The notes beneath the pieces are model-generated. The model saw only the letters and a program-made list of their open reading frames with translations. It did not search any database and was not told where the DNA came from. Of a stretch of 64,000 nucleotides of DNA, positions 15,987 to 24,504 are shown in pieces (the stretch's first letter is position 1; each line of letters starts with the position of its first letter). The position numbers were made by a program, and so were the translations under genes. The stretch comes from Flavobacterium flabelliforme (GTDB lineage Bacteria; Bacteroidota; Bacteroidia; Flavobacteriales; Flavobacteriaceae), in NCBI RefSeq assembly GCF_017948675.1, contig NZ_JAGFBU010000002.1, positions 310,001-374,000 on the forward strand, read 5' to 3'.

Positions 15987-16847
15987 CTAATTGTTTATAA
16001 CGAAGTTGGTATTTTTTTCTGCTTCATCTCTAAGTTTATAGAAATCAATTCCGAAACTATCTTTAAAATACTTTACAACTACAGCTTCTTTTGCTTTAAT
16101 ATTCGCAACAGCAGTTTGATTAGTTATTCCAGCTAGGATCGCGGCATACTCTGCTTTAGAATTAATTAACATTTGAGCAGCCATTTCTGCAAAATCTTCA
16201 CTAGTATTCGATCTTGCATAATCCGTAATGAATCCTTCTTCTCTAGCTTGAGAAGTTGGTGTCTCATACCAGTTTGAAGTATAGCCACTTGGAGTTATTT
16301 TCGCAAGTGTTTTTTCATCAAAAGGCTTCGTTTGATTCAGAATGTGAATATACTCATGTTGAATTGTAGCTAAGAAACGTTTTACGTTTGCACGATCTCT
16401 TTTATTTACATTGTCCGTTTCAAACAATGTAATTCTTAATCCACCTTCTGCTAAACCTAAAGTAATCGTTCCTGTTGTGTTCAAGTTTATTCCTCCAACC
16501 AAAACTAGTTCTCTAGGAGCAATTTTTTTAACAAAATCAGGTCCTCCAACAGTTTTGTAAGTATCTAACCAGATTTTTTTAACAATTTCTAAAGCAGGTT
16601 GTACTTTAGTTTGAATTGGAGGAAACAAAAAACGATTGTTATCTACTACATTCTGATTCCATTTGTACTGTACATTAATATTGTAATCATTCACGTAATT
16701 AGCATCAATATAACGATCTAAATCCGTTTTTGCAGGAATTGATACATCTAACTGACTTTCCTTAAGAGGATCCTCACTTGCGCAAGCTGTTAATAATAAC
16801 ACGGAGCATACTAGTGTGATTATTTTATATTGTTTATTTATTTTCAT
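15987..16847 (-). CDS. Substrate import-associated zinc metallohydrolase lipoprotein
   Basis: A 286-residue lipoprotein (LLLTAC, Cys22) with a zincin motif HEYIH at residues 164-168 and a downstream 'SEDFAEMAAQ' that can supply the third ligand. This matches the family described as zinc metallohydrolase lipoproteins that travel with TonB-dependent import genes. Such a protein could cut a peptide or other bond of the imported ligand at the cell surface. It lies 21 bp after the SusD gene and 64 bp before DUF4302 on the same transcript. Substrate unknown; activity predicted from the motif alone. Confidence 0.85.
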   Translation of the reverse strand: MKINKQYKIITLVCSVLLLTACASEDPLKESQLDVSIPAKTDLDRYIDANYVNDYNINVQYKWNQNVVDNNRFLFPPIQTKVQPALEIVKKIWLDTYKTVGGPDFVKKIAPRELVLVGGINLNTTGTITLGLAEGGLRITLFETDNVNKRDRANVKRFLATIQHEYIHILNQTKPFDEKTLAKITPSGYTSNWYETPTSQAREEGFITDYARSNTSEDFAEMAAQMLINSKAEYAAILAGITNQTAVANIKAKEAVVVKYFKDSFGIDFYKLRDEAEKNTNFVINN

Positions 16848-16868
16848 AATTATAAATAGTTAAATTAA

Positions 16869-18353
16869 TTAACGTGGATTTTTTTCTACTCCAGTGTTTG
16901 TAACGTTTAATGGAATTTGAATTGCTTTGCGTAAGTCATTTTTCTCTAAAACTTTATCAGCTTGATTGTAAGTTTTATGCGTAACTTTTAAAGCAAATCT
17001 TTTTATATCAAACCATCTTAAACCTTCATGGATGAATTCTCTTCTTCTGATTTCTGCTAATGCTTTAATGTATGAAGTTTGAACATCAGTCATCGTGTAA
17101 AAAGGAGTATATTCATTAGCAACAACAGGATATTTAGCTACCACTTTTGCTTGAGTAATTTTATCAGTTGTAGGATTGTAAAGTTTAACGCGTACTGATA
17201 AGAAATAATCTAGCTCTGCATTAGCAACATCTAATTGATTGTTCATTACGTGCGCTTCTATTCTATTCAAGAAAAGCTCATCATTACTTAATAGTACCAA
17301 TGCATCGTATGGAAGACCAATTCCAGCATTCGCATTCGTGTATTTGAAGTACTCAGCAAATTTAGGAACGAAAATAGTTACCTGACCGTTATAGGATAAT
17401 GGTCTGTATAGAAATGCTTTGTTAATTAGATTTGTATTGGCTCCAAAAAGTTCATTTCTATCTGCTCCAGTCAACTGAAATCTATTTGAAGCAAAACTTC
17501 TAGAATAGATAGAAGAGGCAGAAACAATAAGTAAGTTGGTATTTGCACTTGCGTCAGAATACATTCTTATTCCTTTATCATAATCCGGTTCGTCTAAGTA
17601 AGATTGATAGTCTCTTAACTTAGTTTGCGGAAGATTGCCTAGCTCATTAGATACCTCAAGCACTTTGTTCCAATCACCTACTACAGTATAAAAACGGCTT
17701 GCAAATGAATTAGCAGCATCTTTATTAAAGTGAAATTTTGGCAATTTGTAGTTGCTTGTAACTAATGGCAATCCTTTTTCGATATCAGCTTTTATATAAG
17801 CAAAAACTTCTTCAACACTGTTTCTTGTGTATTTTTTGATCAGTTGAGTTTCTGGTTTCAATATATAAGGAATACCTAAATCTGTTTTGGCAGTTGCAGG
17901 ATTGTATCGCTGAGAAAAGAATGTAACCAACATGAAATGAGAGTAAGCTCTAGCTAATAAAGCTTCTCCTCTTTGTGGGTTTAGTTTAGGATCATTATCT
18001 TGTTTTTCAATAGCTTCTAAAGCTTGATTAGCGTGAGCAATTGCAGTATAGCAAGCATCCCAATAGGCTGAAGGTGTTTCTCTATCAGTATCGTCAACCA
18101 TTTCCCAATTGTACATTTGGCTATTCTTGATCGTTGTTTTTGTTAGATCTCCACTATCATAAACATTATCAGACATAGTCTCAGCAAACTCCATATAATT
18201 AGATTCTGGATAAGCATTTACTAATATTTCAGAAATTTTTTCTGGCGTATCGAGTTGTGTTCTATTATCTGGAACTTCAGATAAGAAATCGTCACAGCTA
18301 CTGCTGAGTCCTACTAAAATTAGTAGGGATAAGGTTAATTTTAATTTTTTCAT
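16869..18353 (-). CDS. SusD/RagB family nutrient-binding outer-membrane lipoprotein
   Basis: A 494-residue SusD-like lipoprotein (lipobox LSSSC, Cys20, then DDFLSEVPDNRTQLDTPEKI). The N-terminal TPR-like helices include 'RGEALLARAYSHFMLVTFFSQ' and the C-terminal 'RRREFIHEGLRWFDIKRFAL', both hallmarks of the family. SusD acts as the lid of the SusC channel and captures the ligand at the cell surface. It starts 11 bp after the susC stop, as is usual for the pair. The ligand cannot be predicted from the sequence. Confidence 0.95.
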   Translation of the reverse strand: MKKLKLTLSLLILVGLSSSCDDFLSEVPDNRTQLDTPEKISEILVNAYPESNYMEFAETMSDNVYDSGDLTKTTIKNSQMYNWEMVDDTDRETPSAYWDACYTAIAHANQALEAIEKQDNDPKLNPQRGEALLARAYSHFMLVTFFSQRYNPATAKTDLGIPYILKPETQLIKKYTRNSVEEVFAYIKADIEKGLPLVTSNYKLPKFHFNKDAANSFASRFYTVVGDWNKVLEVSNELGNLPQTKLRDYQSYLDEPDYDKGIRMYSDASANTNLLIVSASSIYSRSFASNRFQLTGADRNELFGANTNLINKAFLYRPLSYNGQVTIFVPKFAEYFKYTNANAGIGLPYDALVLLSNDELFLNRIEAHVMNNQLDVANAELDYFLSVRVKLYNPTTDKITQAKVVAKYPVVANEYTPFYTMTDVQTSYIKALAEIRRREFIHEGLRWFDIKRFALKVTHKTYNQADKVLEKNDLRKAIQIPLNVTNTGVEKNPR

Positions 18354-18364
18354 ATTTTATTTAA

Positions 18365-21300
18365 TTAAAATGATACGTTTAATGAGAATGTGTATTGGCT
18401 CGTAATTGGCTGAGAAACTCCACCAGATCTATAAAATTCTGGATCTTGACCATTCAGTTTTTTATCTGAATAAATTAAAAGAGGATTAGCACTTGATGCT
18501 TTCATTGAGAAGGTACTAAGGTTTAATTTTTTCTTCAAATCTTTAGGGAATTCATAGCTAATAGAAACGTTTTTCAATCTTACGAAAGTTCCGTCTGCTA
18601 CTCTTTCATCAGAATAATTGTAAGCATTATATGCTCTTATTAAACTTTTGCCATCAGAAGCGTAATTTGCTATTAATCTTCTGTCTGCAATTACAGGAAT
18701 ATTAGTATAAGCCTCATCACCAGGATTAATCCAACGGTTAGTGAATTCTTTAGTAAACACCGTTAAATCATCATAAGAAGAAGAGTAGATTGGGTTCAAA
18801 CGAACTTTGTTTCCTCCTGCAGCAACTATAAAGATATTTAAAGACCAGTTGTCATAGGTAAATGTATTAGACAAACCTGCTGATTTGTTAGGTTCAATAG
18901 ATCCTTCGTATTTCAAGTATTTTGTTACGTTTTCTGAATCTTGAAAATTAGCACCAGCAATATTATCATCTTCACCATCAGCCATTACGAAAGTTGGTAA
19001 ACCTTGGTTGTTTAAACCTGTAAATTGGTAAGAGTACAAAGCATTTCTTGGATGACCTACTGTATTTCCTCCTGTACCATCAACTAAACCTAATACACTT
19101 GGATTGTTTTGTAGTTTTGTGATTTCTTGGTTGTAAATAGAGAAATTAAAACTAGTAGACCATTTTAATCTAGTGTCATTAAGATTTCTTGTATTCACAG
19201 AAAACTCAATACCTTTAGTTTCCATGTCAGCATTGTTTCCTTGCTTTAATTTTTGTCCACCAATACCAGAAGTAGTTACAAAGTCAACTAAATCAAAAGC
19301 TTTACGGCTGTAAATATCTGTTGTAAATTGTACTCTGTTATTGAATAAACCTAAGTCTAAACCAATATTAGTTTCAAATTGTTTTTCCCATGTAAGGTCA
19401 CCATTTTGAAGTTGGTCAATGTTTAATCCAGTTTCTCTATCCCCTAAATTTAGACGGTTAGTAATGAAACTTTTATAAATAGCAAGTGAGTTAGTAGCTG
19501 GTCCCGCAGTTGCAGTAAGTCCATAAGATCCTCTTAAAGCTAATGTGTTAATATTTTTAGCATCTTTCATGAAAGATTCTTCCATTAAATTCCATTTACC
19601 ACTAAAAGTGTATGTTGGCAACCATCTAGAAGAATTACTGTTTCCTTGTCTGTTTGATCCGTCATAACGTCCTGTTAAAGATCCTGTATAACGACGATCG
19701 TAAGTGTAACCTACTTTACCAAAGAAACCAACAGTTCTTTCTCTTTCTTCGTTGAATCCATAATAAGATTCACCTCCGTTGATTAATTTCTCTAAGATTC
19801 TAGGATCTGTAAAAGCAGTTAAACCTCTGTCATACTGTAATCCGTATGCAGTAAAATTATCACTACCTCTATCTACAGAACGTAACTCTTGTCCAAATAA
19901 AGCTTCAAACTCATTTACATCTTTAAAAATGTTTTTGTAGCTGAAACTGTTACGGATGTTATATGAAGTAAGATCATTTGTAAATTTTCTTAACATACCA
20001 CCATTAGGCAATACTGATACTTTAGGCGCAAGCAAGTTATTAGGATCTTCATATAAAAAGATATTTGCATCTCTAACAATAGTAGTTTCATCAGCATTAT
20101 AGGCTCCAATGATATTAGAACTTTCAAGAATATTATGTTCTCTACTTGTATTGGCATAACGTGCATTAGCAGTTAAGTTATAAGTAAGTTTAGGAGATAT
20201 TTTGTAGGCTAAGTCTGCTTGGAAGCGAATATCTTTAACCTTGATGTCCATATAGTTGTTTTTTAATTCTTCAACTATATTTAATGGAGCCCAATTGTTT
20301 CTATAATATTCGTAATTTCCATTATCGTCATAAGGACGTAAAGTTCTACTTGTATTTAATACATAACTAAATGGGTTGATGTCAAAATCTCTAGTAGTGC
20401 TTCCGCTAACTCCGTCTCTAAGACTGTCATAACTTCCTGGCGCTTGTTGGTTTCTAACAGAAGCTTGTGTAGATAATGTTAAGTTTAACTTATCATTAAT
20501 GTAAAAAGTATTCTTCAAGTTAGAAGTCAATTGCTGTACATTATCAGCTACTGTCCATCCTGGATCAGAATAAAATCCTAAGGAAGCAAAGAATGCGTTA
20601 TTTTTTCCACCACCTGAAAAACTCAACGAGTGATTTTGTGTCATTGAAGGTCTAAATAAAACTTTAAACCAATCAGTATTTGCTAGTTCGTATTTCTTTA
20701 AAAATTCATTTCTACTAGGAGTATCGTTTTTTACACCAAAGGCACCTGAAGTCACATCATAAGTGTTTACAGCTCTAGCAAGAATATTGTAAACTCCTCC
20801 ATAACGTGATTGTGCTATTGAAGGTAATTCTAAAAATCCTTTTGATTCCATTTCTTTTAAAATGCTCATGTTTTCTTGAGAATTCAATATATCAAACTGA
20901 TTGTAGCTAGGAACAGTGCGTACAGTTTGGTCTAGTGAATAAGTAACATTTAAAGGCGAATCTCTTCTTCCTTGTTTAGTAGTTACAACTACTACACCAT
21001 TTAAAGATCTAGATCCGTAGATAGATGTTGCAGACGCATCTTTAAGTACTTCTATACTTAATACGTCACTTGCATTTAAACCAGCAATAGAAGAACTTAA
21101 TAAAGTTTCTGAATTTCCAGAAGCTAAATCTGCAAAAGAAAGATTGACAATATCTTCCTGTACAATTCCATCAATTACCCATAATGGTTTTGTATCTCCA
21201 AAGATAGAAGACGATCCACGAACGGTAATTTTTGGAGCAGTACCAAAAGTTCCGGTAACGTTTTGAACAGTTACACCCGCTGCTTTACCTTCAATCATTC

Positions 21301-22078
21301 TACTTACATCAATAACACCTTCTACCATTAACTCTTTTCCGGTAATTTTACTAATAGCTCCTGTAAAAGTTCTTTTAGATGTTTTTTCGTAACCAGTTGT
21401 AATTACAACTTCTTTTAAGCTTTGCTCTTTGTCAATTAAGACAATAGTTAGAGGCGTAGTTTTGATAGCTACTTCTTGTGTCTCCATACCAACGAAAGAA
21501 ACTACAAGTCTTGTGCTGTTTTCTGGCATATCGATAGAGAAGTTTCCATCAAAATCAGAATAAACACTTTTATTTGTTCCTTTTGCTGTAATAGTTGCAC
21601 CTGGCAAAGGAAGACCTGATTGGTCTACTACTTTACCTTTTACAATAGGAGCTACAGTTAATTTTTCAATTAAAGTTGGGATTGCATCAAAGCCTGTAAA
21701 TTCTCCCGTTAGTGTAGCATTGTTCTGTAATATAATTTGATCGCTTACTTCACTATATCCTATATTAAGTGGTTTTAATAAATCGCTTAGGATATTTGAT
21801 AAAGTTTCGCCAGTAGCATTTACAGTTACTTTTTGGTTTAATTGACTAATTCTCGAATTGTAAGAGAATTTTACTTTAGCGGTTTTTTCTAGTTTTGATA
21901 AAGCGTTCTCTAAACTCATGTTTGCGATGCTAACAGTAACTTTAGTGTCTAGTTTTTTCTGTCCATTAACACTGTTGGCCATCGTGATGGTGGAAAACAC
22001 AAATGCAAGAACAAATTGAATTAATGTTATTTTCATGATTCGATGGAGTAATCGTTGTTTGACAACAGTTTTTTTCAT
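18365..22078 (-). CDS. SusC/RagA family TonB-dependent transporter with STN domain
   Basis: A 1237-residue outer-membrane transporter. Order: signal segment (about 15-40), STN/secretin-like domain (about 50-125, 'SLENALSKLEKTAKVKFSYNS'), carboxypeptidase-regulatory-like beta domain (about 145-220, VKGKVVDQSGLPLPGATI), plug with 'VIDVSRMIEGKAAGVTVQNV' and 'PLWVIDGIVQ', then the beta barrel ending QYTFSLNVSF. The STN domain marks a transducer that signals to a FecR-type anti-sigma factor, and such a pair is encoded just upstream. Met15 is an alternative start that would shorten the signal region. A plus-strand promoter-like site and terminator lie in its leader (see 22055-22202). Confidence 0.96.
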   Translation of the reverse strand: MKKTVVKQRLLHRIMKITLIQFVLAFVFSTITMANSVNGQKKLDTKVTVSIANMSLENALSKLEKTAKVKFSYNSRISQLNQKVTVNATGETLSNILSDLLKPLNIGYSEVSDQIILQNNATLTGEFTGFDAIPTLIEKLTVAPIVKGKVVDQSGLPLPGATITAKGTNKSVYSDFDGNFSIDMPENSTRLVVSFVGMETQEVAIKTTPLTIVLIDKEQSLKEVVITTGYEKTSKRTFTGAISKITGKELMVEGVIDVSRMIEGKAAGVTVQNVTGTFGTAPKITVRGSSSIFGDTKPLWVIDGIVQEDIVNLSFADLASGNSETLLSSSIAGLNASDVLSIEVLKDASATSIYGSRSLNGVVVVTTKQGRRDSPLNVTYSLDQTVRTVPSYNQFDILNSQENMSILKEMESKGFLELPSIAQSRYGGVYNILARAVNTYDVTSGAFGVKNDTPSRNEFLKKYELANTDWFKVLFRPSMTQNHSLSFSGGGKNNAFFASLGFYSDPGWTVADNVQQLTSNLKNTFYINDKLNLTLSTQASVRNQQAPGSYDSLRDGVSGSTTRDFDINPFSYVLNTSRTLRPYDDNGNYEYYRNNWAPLNIVEELKNNYMDIKVKDIRFQADLAYKISPKLTYNLTANARYANTSREHNILESSNIIGAYNADETTIVRDANIFLYEDPNNLLAPKVSVLPNGGMLRKFTNDLTSYNIRNSFSYKNIFKDVNEFEALFGQELRSVDRGSDNFTAYGLQYDRGLTAFTDPRILEKLINGGESYYGFNEERERTVGFFGKVGYTYDRRYTGSLTGRYDGSNRQGNSNSSRWLPTYTFSGKWNLMEESFMKDAKNINTLALRGSYGLTATAGPATNSLAIYKSFITNRLNLGDRETGLNIDQLQNGDLTWEKQFETNIGLDLGLFNNRVQFTTDIYSRKAFDLVDFVTTSGIGGQKLKQGNNADMETKGIEFSVNTRNLNDTRLKWSTSFNFSIYNQEITKLQNNPSVLGLVDGTGGNTVGHPRNALYSYQFTGLNNQGLPTFVMADGEDDNIAGANFQDSENVTKYLKYEGSIEPNKSAGLSNTFTYDNWSLNIFIVAAGGNKVRLNPIYSSSYDDLTVFTKEFTNRWINPGDEAYTNIPVIADRRLIANYASDGKSLIRAYNAYNYSDERVADGTFVRLKNVSISYEFPKDLKKKLNLSTFSMKASSANPLLIYSDKKLNGQDPEFYRSGGVSQPITSQYTFSLNVSF

Positions 22079-22202
22079 AATTTTGGTTTGTTTTATTAAT
22101 ACTATTTAACGGGTATTTTGAACACACAAATTGAACTTTACAGGGAACAATTTGATTCTATTTAGGCGTCGAGAATGTTACAGCATTTTCGGCGCTTTTT
22201 TT
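22055..22202 (+). ncRNA. Candidate short antisense RNA over the susC leader
   Basis: On the plus strand TTG (22055-22057) and TAATTTTG (22078-22085) have 20-base spacing, matching a Bacteroidota promoter. An intrinsic terminator follows at 22166-22202: GCGTCGAGAATG / CATTTTCGGCGC, loop TTACAG, then T7. The stem pairs fully only in plus-strand RNA (two G-U pairs that become A-C clashes on the minus strand), and no plus-strand gene is near. The product would be about 105-115 bases, fully complementary to the 5' leader of susC. Existence of the RNA is inference. Confidence 0.45.
22166..22202 (+). terminator. Orphan plus-strand intrinsic terminator between fecR and susC
   Basis: 12-bp stem, 6-base loop and T7 on the plus strand, opposite to all genes nearby. 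On the minus strand the U-tract is missing and two pairs are lost, so it is not a good fecR terminator. Confidence 0.7.
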
Positions 22203-22226
22203 ATTAATTTCACATAGGCATTAAAG

Positions 22227-23342
22227 TTAGTCGCATCCTTTGGATGTAATAATAATTTGGTTTCCATTCATTTCATAAGTAGTGTTGTTACCGAGACTTT
22301 TGCATATAATTTTAAGTTTCTCTGGTAGCGGTTGGTCGTTTAGTGATGTGGTTAGATAACAATTTTTTAATTTGTCTTTTGGATAATCAATTTGAACTAA
22401 ATAAGCCTCTTCAATTATTTTTAGAATTTGGTTAACAGGTGTGTCTTTGAAGTCAAAACTTAATTGCTCGATATTATCAGTAGTTTGAATTAATGTTCGG
22501 TCCGTTTTTATATCGTTTATTTTGTTAAATGTCAAATTTTTGCGAGAAAATTGGAGCGCTTGATTAGGAAACAAAACTACTTCTTGATTATTAGATTTTG
22601 TCACCGATTGGTTTGATTTTATTTTTACTTCGCCGGTGTGAACTAATACTTCAATGTCAGGTTGGTTGTCATACGCTCGTATTCTAAAGCTGGTTCCAAC
22701 AACTCTGGTAACAATTTCATTCGCGTAAACAAAAAATGGTTTTTTGCGATTTTTGCTAATTTCAAAAAAGCCTTCACCACTTAAATATACTTTGCGTTCA
22801 TTGCCTACAAATGTTTTAGGATAGCTTAATTTACTATTAGGTTGCAACAAAACAGAACTACCATCCGACAACGTTATAATTTGAGGTTTGCTTGAGTTGT
22901 TCGTTTGCTCGACTAATCCTTCTTTATTGTCTTGTATGAGTTCGTTATATATAGGTGTAGAAGTAGTGTTTAAAATAGTATTGTTATAGAACCAGCTGCT
23001 TATTAAGCCTAATATAAAAACTGCTGCGACGCTTTTTATCCATTTGTTATCCAAAAACTTTTTTGGTGATTTTTGAAATATGTTTATATTTTTTTCTTTT
23101 TTATTAATTTTTCCCCAAGTTTTCTCTAACGCAATATCAATAGTTTTTTGATTCAAAGTTGGTTCAGAAACTTTCATAGCTAAAATCCAAAGACGAGCTT
23201 CCTCAACTAATTTGGCTCTTTTAGGATCTTCTAAAGTCCATTCTTCCCAGTTTTGTTCATCAATTTGATATTTAACCCAAAGATTAAAGGACTCGTTGGA
23301 TAAAAAATCTTCTATTTCTATATAATTATTTCGTTCTTGCAT
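22227..23342 (-). CDS. FecR family anti-sigma factor
   Basis: A 371-residue FecR-like protein. The N-terminal cytoplasmic part (about 1-85, with W-rich 'LWVKYQIDEQNWEEW') should bind the sigma factor. One membrane segment follows (WIKSVAAVFILGLISSWF), then the periplasmic FecR domain ('ITLSDGSSVLLQPNSKLSYP', 'VYLSGEGFFEISKNRKKPFFV') and a C-terminal DUF4974-type domain (about 290-365) that would contact the STN domain of the SusC protein. I take the ATG at 23342; a TTG codon just before it is less likely. It lies 91 bp after the sigma gene and 148 bp before susC. Confidence 0.92.
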   Translation of the reverse strand: MQERNNYIEIEDFLSNESFNLWVKYQIDEQNWEEWTLEDPKRAKLVEEARLWILAMKVSEPTLNQKTIDIALEKTWGKINKKEKNINIFQKSPKKFLDNKWIKSVAAVFILGLISSWFYNNTILNTTSTPIYNELIQDNKEGLVEQTNNSSKPQIITLSDGSSVLLQPNSKLSYPKTFVGNERKVYLSGEGFFEISKNRKKPFFVYANEIVTRVVGTSFRIRAYDNQPDIEVLVHTGEVKIKSNQSVTKSNNQEVVLFPNQALQFSRKNLTFNKINDIKTDRTLIQTTDNIEQLSFDFKDTPVNQILKIIEEAYLVQIDYPKDKLKNCYLTTSLNDQPLPEKLKIICKSLGNNTTYEMNGNQIIITSKGCD

Positions 23343-23433
23343 CAATTCAGTATGGATTACAAAAACATAAAGGACAGTTTTTTTATTATATACTCACCTA
23401 ATTGTGATTTTTTTTATATAAATCAAAAAAATA

Positions 23434-24042
23434 TTAAAGAAGACTTGTTGTAACTGCTAAAAAAAGTAAAATAATGTCTTTCCAATCTTTTCTTAGGTTC
23501 AAAACTGCTCGATAAAGCAAATTATTTGCAGACTGGTAATTTACATCAAGGGTAGAGGCGATTTCATCTACACTTAAACCTTGATGGTATCTAAGGTATA
23601 AAGCTTCTTTTTGACGAGAGGGTAATTCGTTTAATAATTTGTTTAAATTAAAAACTTTATTAGCAGTTGTTTCGTCTGCAATAAGATCGTGTTCTATTGA
23701 GAAGTCTAATAGAAATTCTATAGTATCAATAGAAGTTGTTTTTCCAAAAAAGCGATCGCGTTCTTGATGTCTTGCAATTCTTTTGCGAACGCTAGATAAT
23801 AAATAAGCTTTTACGACAATACTTTCACTTATTGATTCTCTATAAATCCAAATGTCTGTAAAAACTTCTTGAACACAATCCTGTACTTTATCTTTTAATG
23901 GAGATAATGAATTACCGTAACGAATTAAATGAGCGTAGTGTTTTTCAAACAGATGTGAAAATGCTTTCTCATCACCCATTTTTACATTACTCCAAAGGGT
24001 ATCGTCGTCTAAATGATTGCTATTTTTAAATTTAATTTTCAA
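23434..24042 (-). CDS. ECF RNA polymerase sigma factor (FecI-like)
   Basis: A 202-residue sigma-70 family ECF factor. Region 2 is 'GDEKAFSHLFEKHYAHLIRYGNSL' with 'VQDCVQEVFTDIWIYRESI'. Region 4 is 'LPSRQKEALYLRYHQGLSVDEIASTLDVNYQS'. It would direct transcription of the susC-susD genes after release from the neighbouring FecR protein. The frame begins at TTG (24042); the next Met is residue 22, which would cut into region 2, so the TTG start is favoured. The head of the locus lies 462 bp from the divergent radical SAM gene. Confidence 0.92.
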   Translation of the reverse strand: MKIKFKNSNHLDDDTLWSNVKMGDEKAFSHLFEKHYAHLIRYGNSLSPLKDKVQDCVQEVFTDIWIYRESISESIVVKAYLLSSVRKRIARHQERDRFFGKTTSIDTIEFLLDFSIEHDLIADETTANKVFNLNKLLNELPSRQKEALYLRYHQGLSVDEIASTLDVNYQSANNLLYRAVLNLRKDWKDIILLFLAVTTSLL

Positions 24043-24504
24043 ATTGAAAGAGTGATAATGGCAGTATTAATTTAATGTTAATTTTTTGTAATTTTACGGT
24101 TTTAAAATTAAACAACAAAAAAAAAATACAAAAAAAATGAGGAATGTCTATTAAAATATGAAAAATGTAGTGTAATTATTATTTAAACTTCTCTGCTTGT
24201 TCTTTTCATCAAAATAAGTATCGGATTTTAGTAATAGTGAAAATTAATTTCATCTTATTCTAGATTTTTTTTAGATTATGTACATAATGAATGATTATTT
24301 TTAAAATATCTTAGGGAAATCAAGCCTTAAACTACATCATTTGAAGATTGAGTAATTACAATTCACTTTAAATGGTAATTATAAACTTTATAGTTTAGTT
24401 AAATAATAGTAAAGTGTATTAAATGTTATTTAAAAACAAATCCACTTAATTCTTTTCACTAAAAGAATATAAATATCTCTTATTTTTGTACAAAATAATT
24501 TCTC
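24043..24504. other. Divergent intergenic region (sigma gene / radical SAM gene)
   Basis: Very AT-rich gap of 462 bases between two divergent genes. I see no reading frame of note, no repeat and no tRNA. A TATTTTTG box at 24481-24488 on the plus strand is the likely -7 element of the radical SAM gene. The sigma-gene promoter should lie near 24060-24120 but no clear box stands out. Confidence 0.5.
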
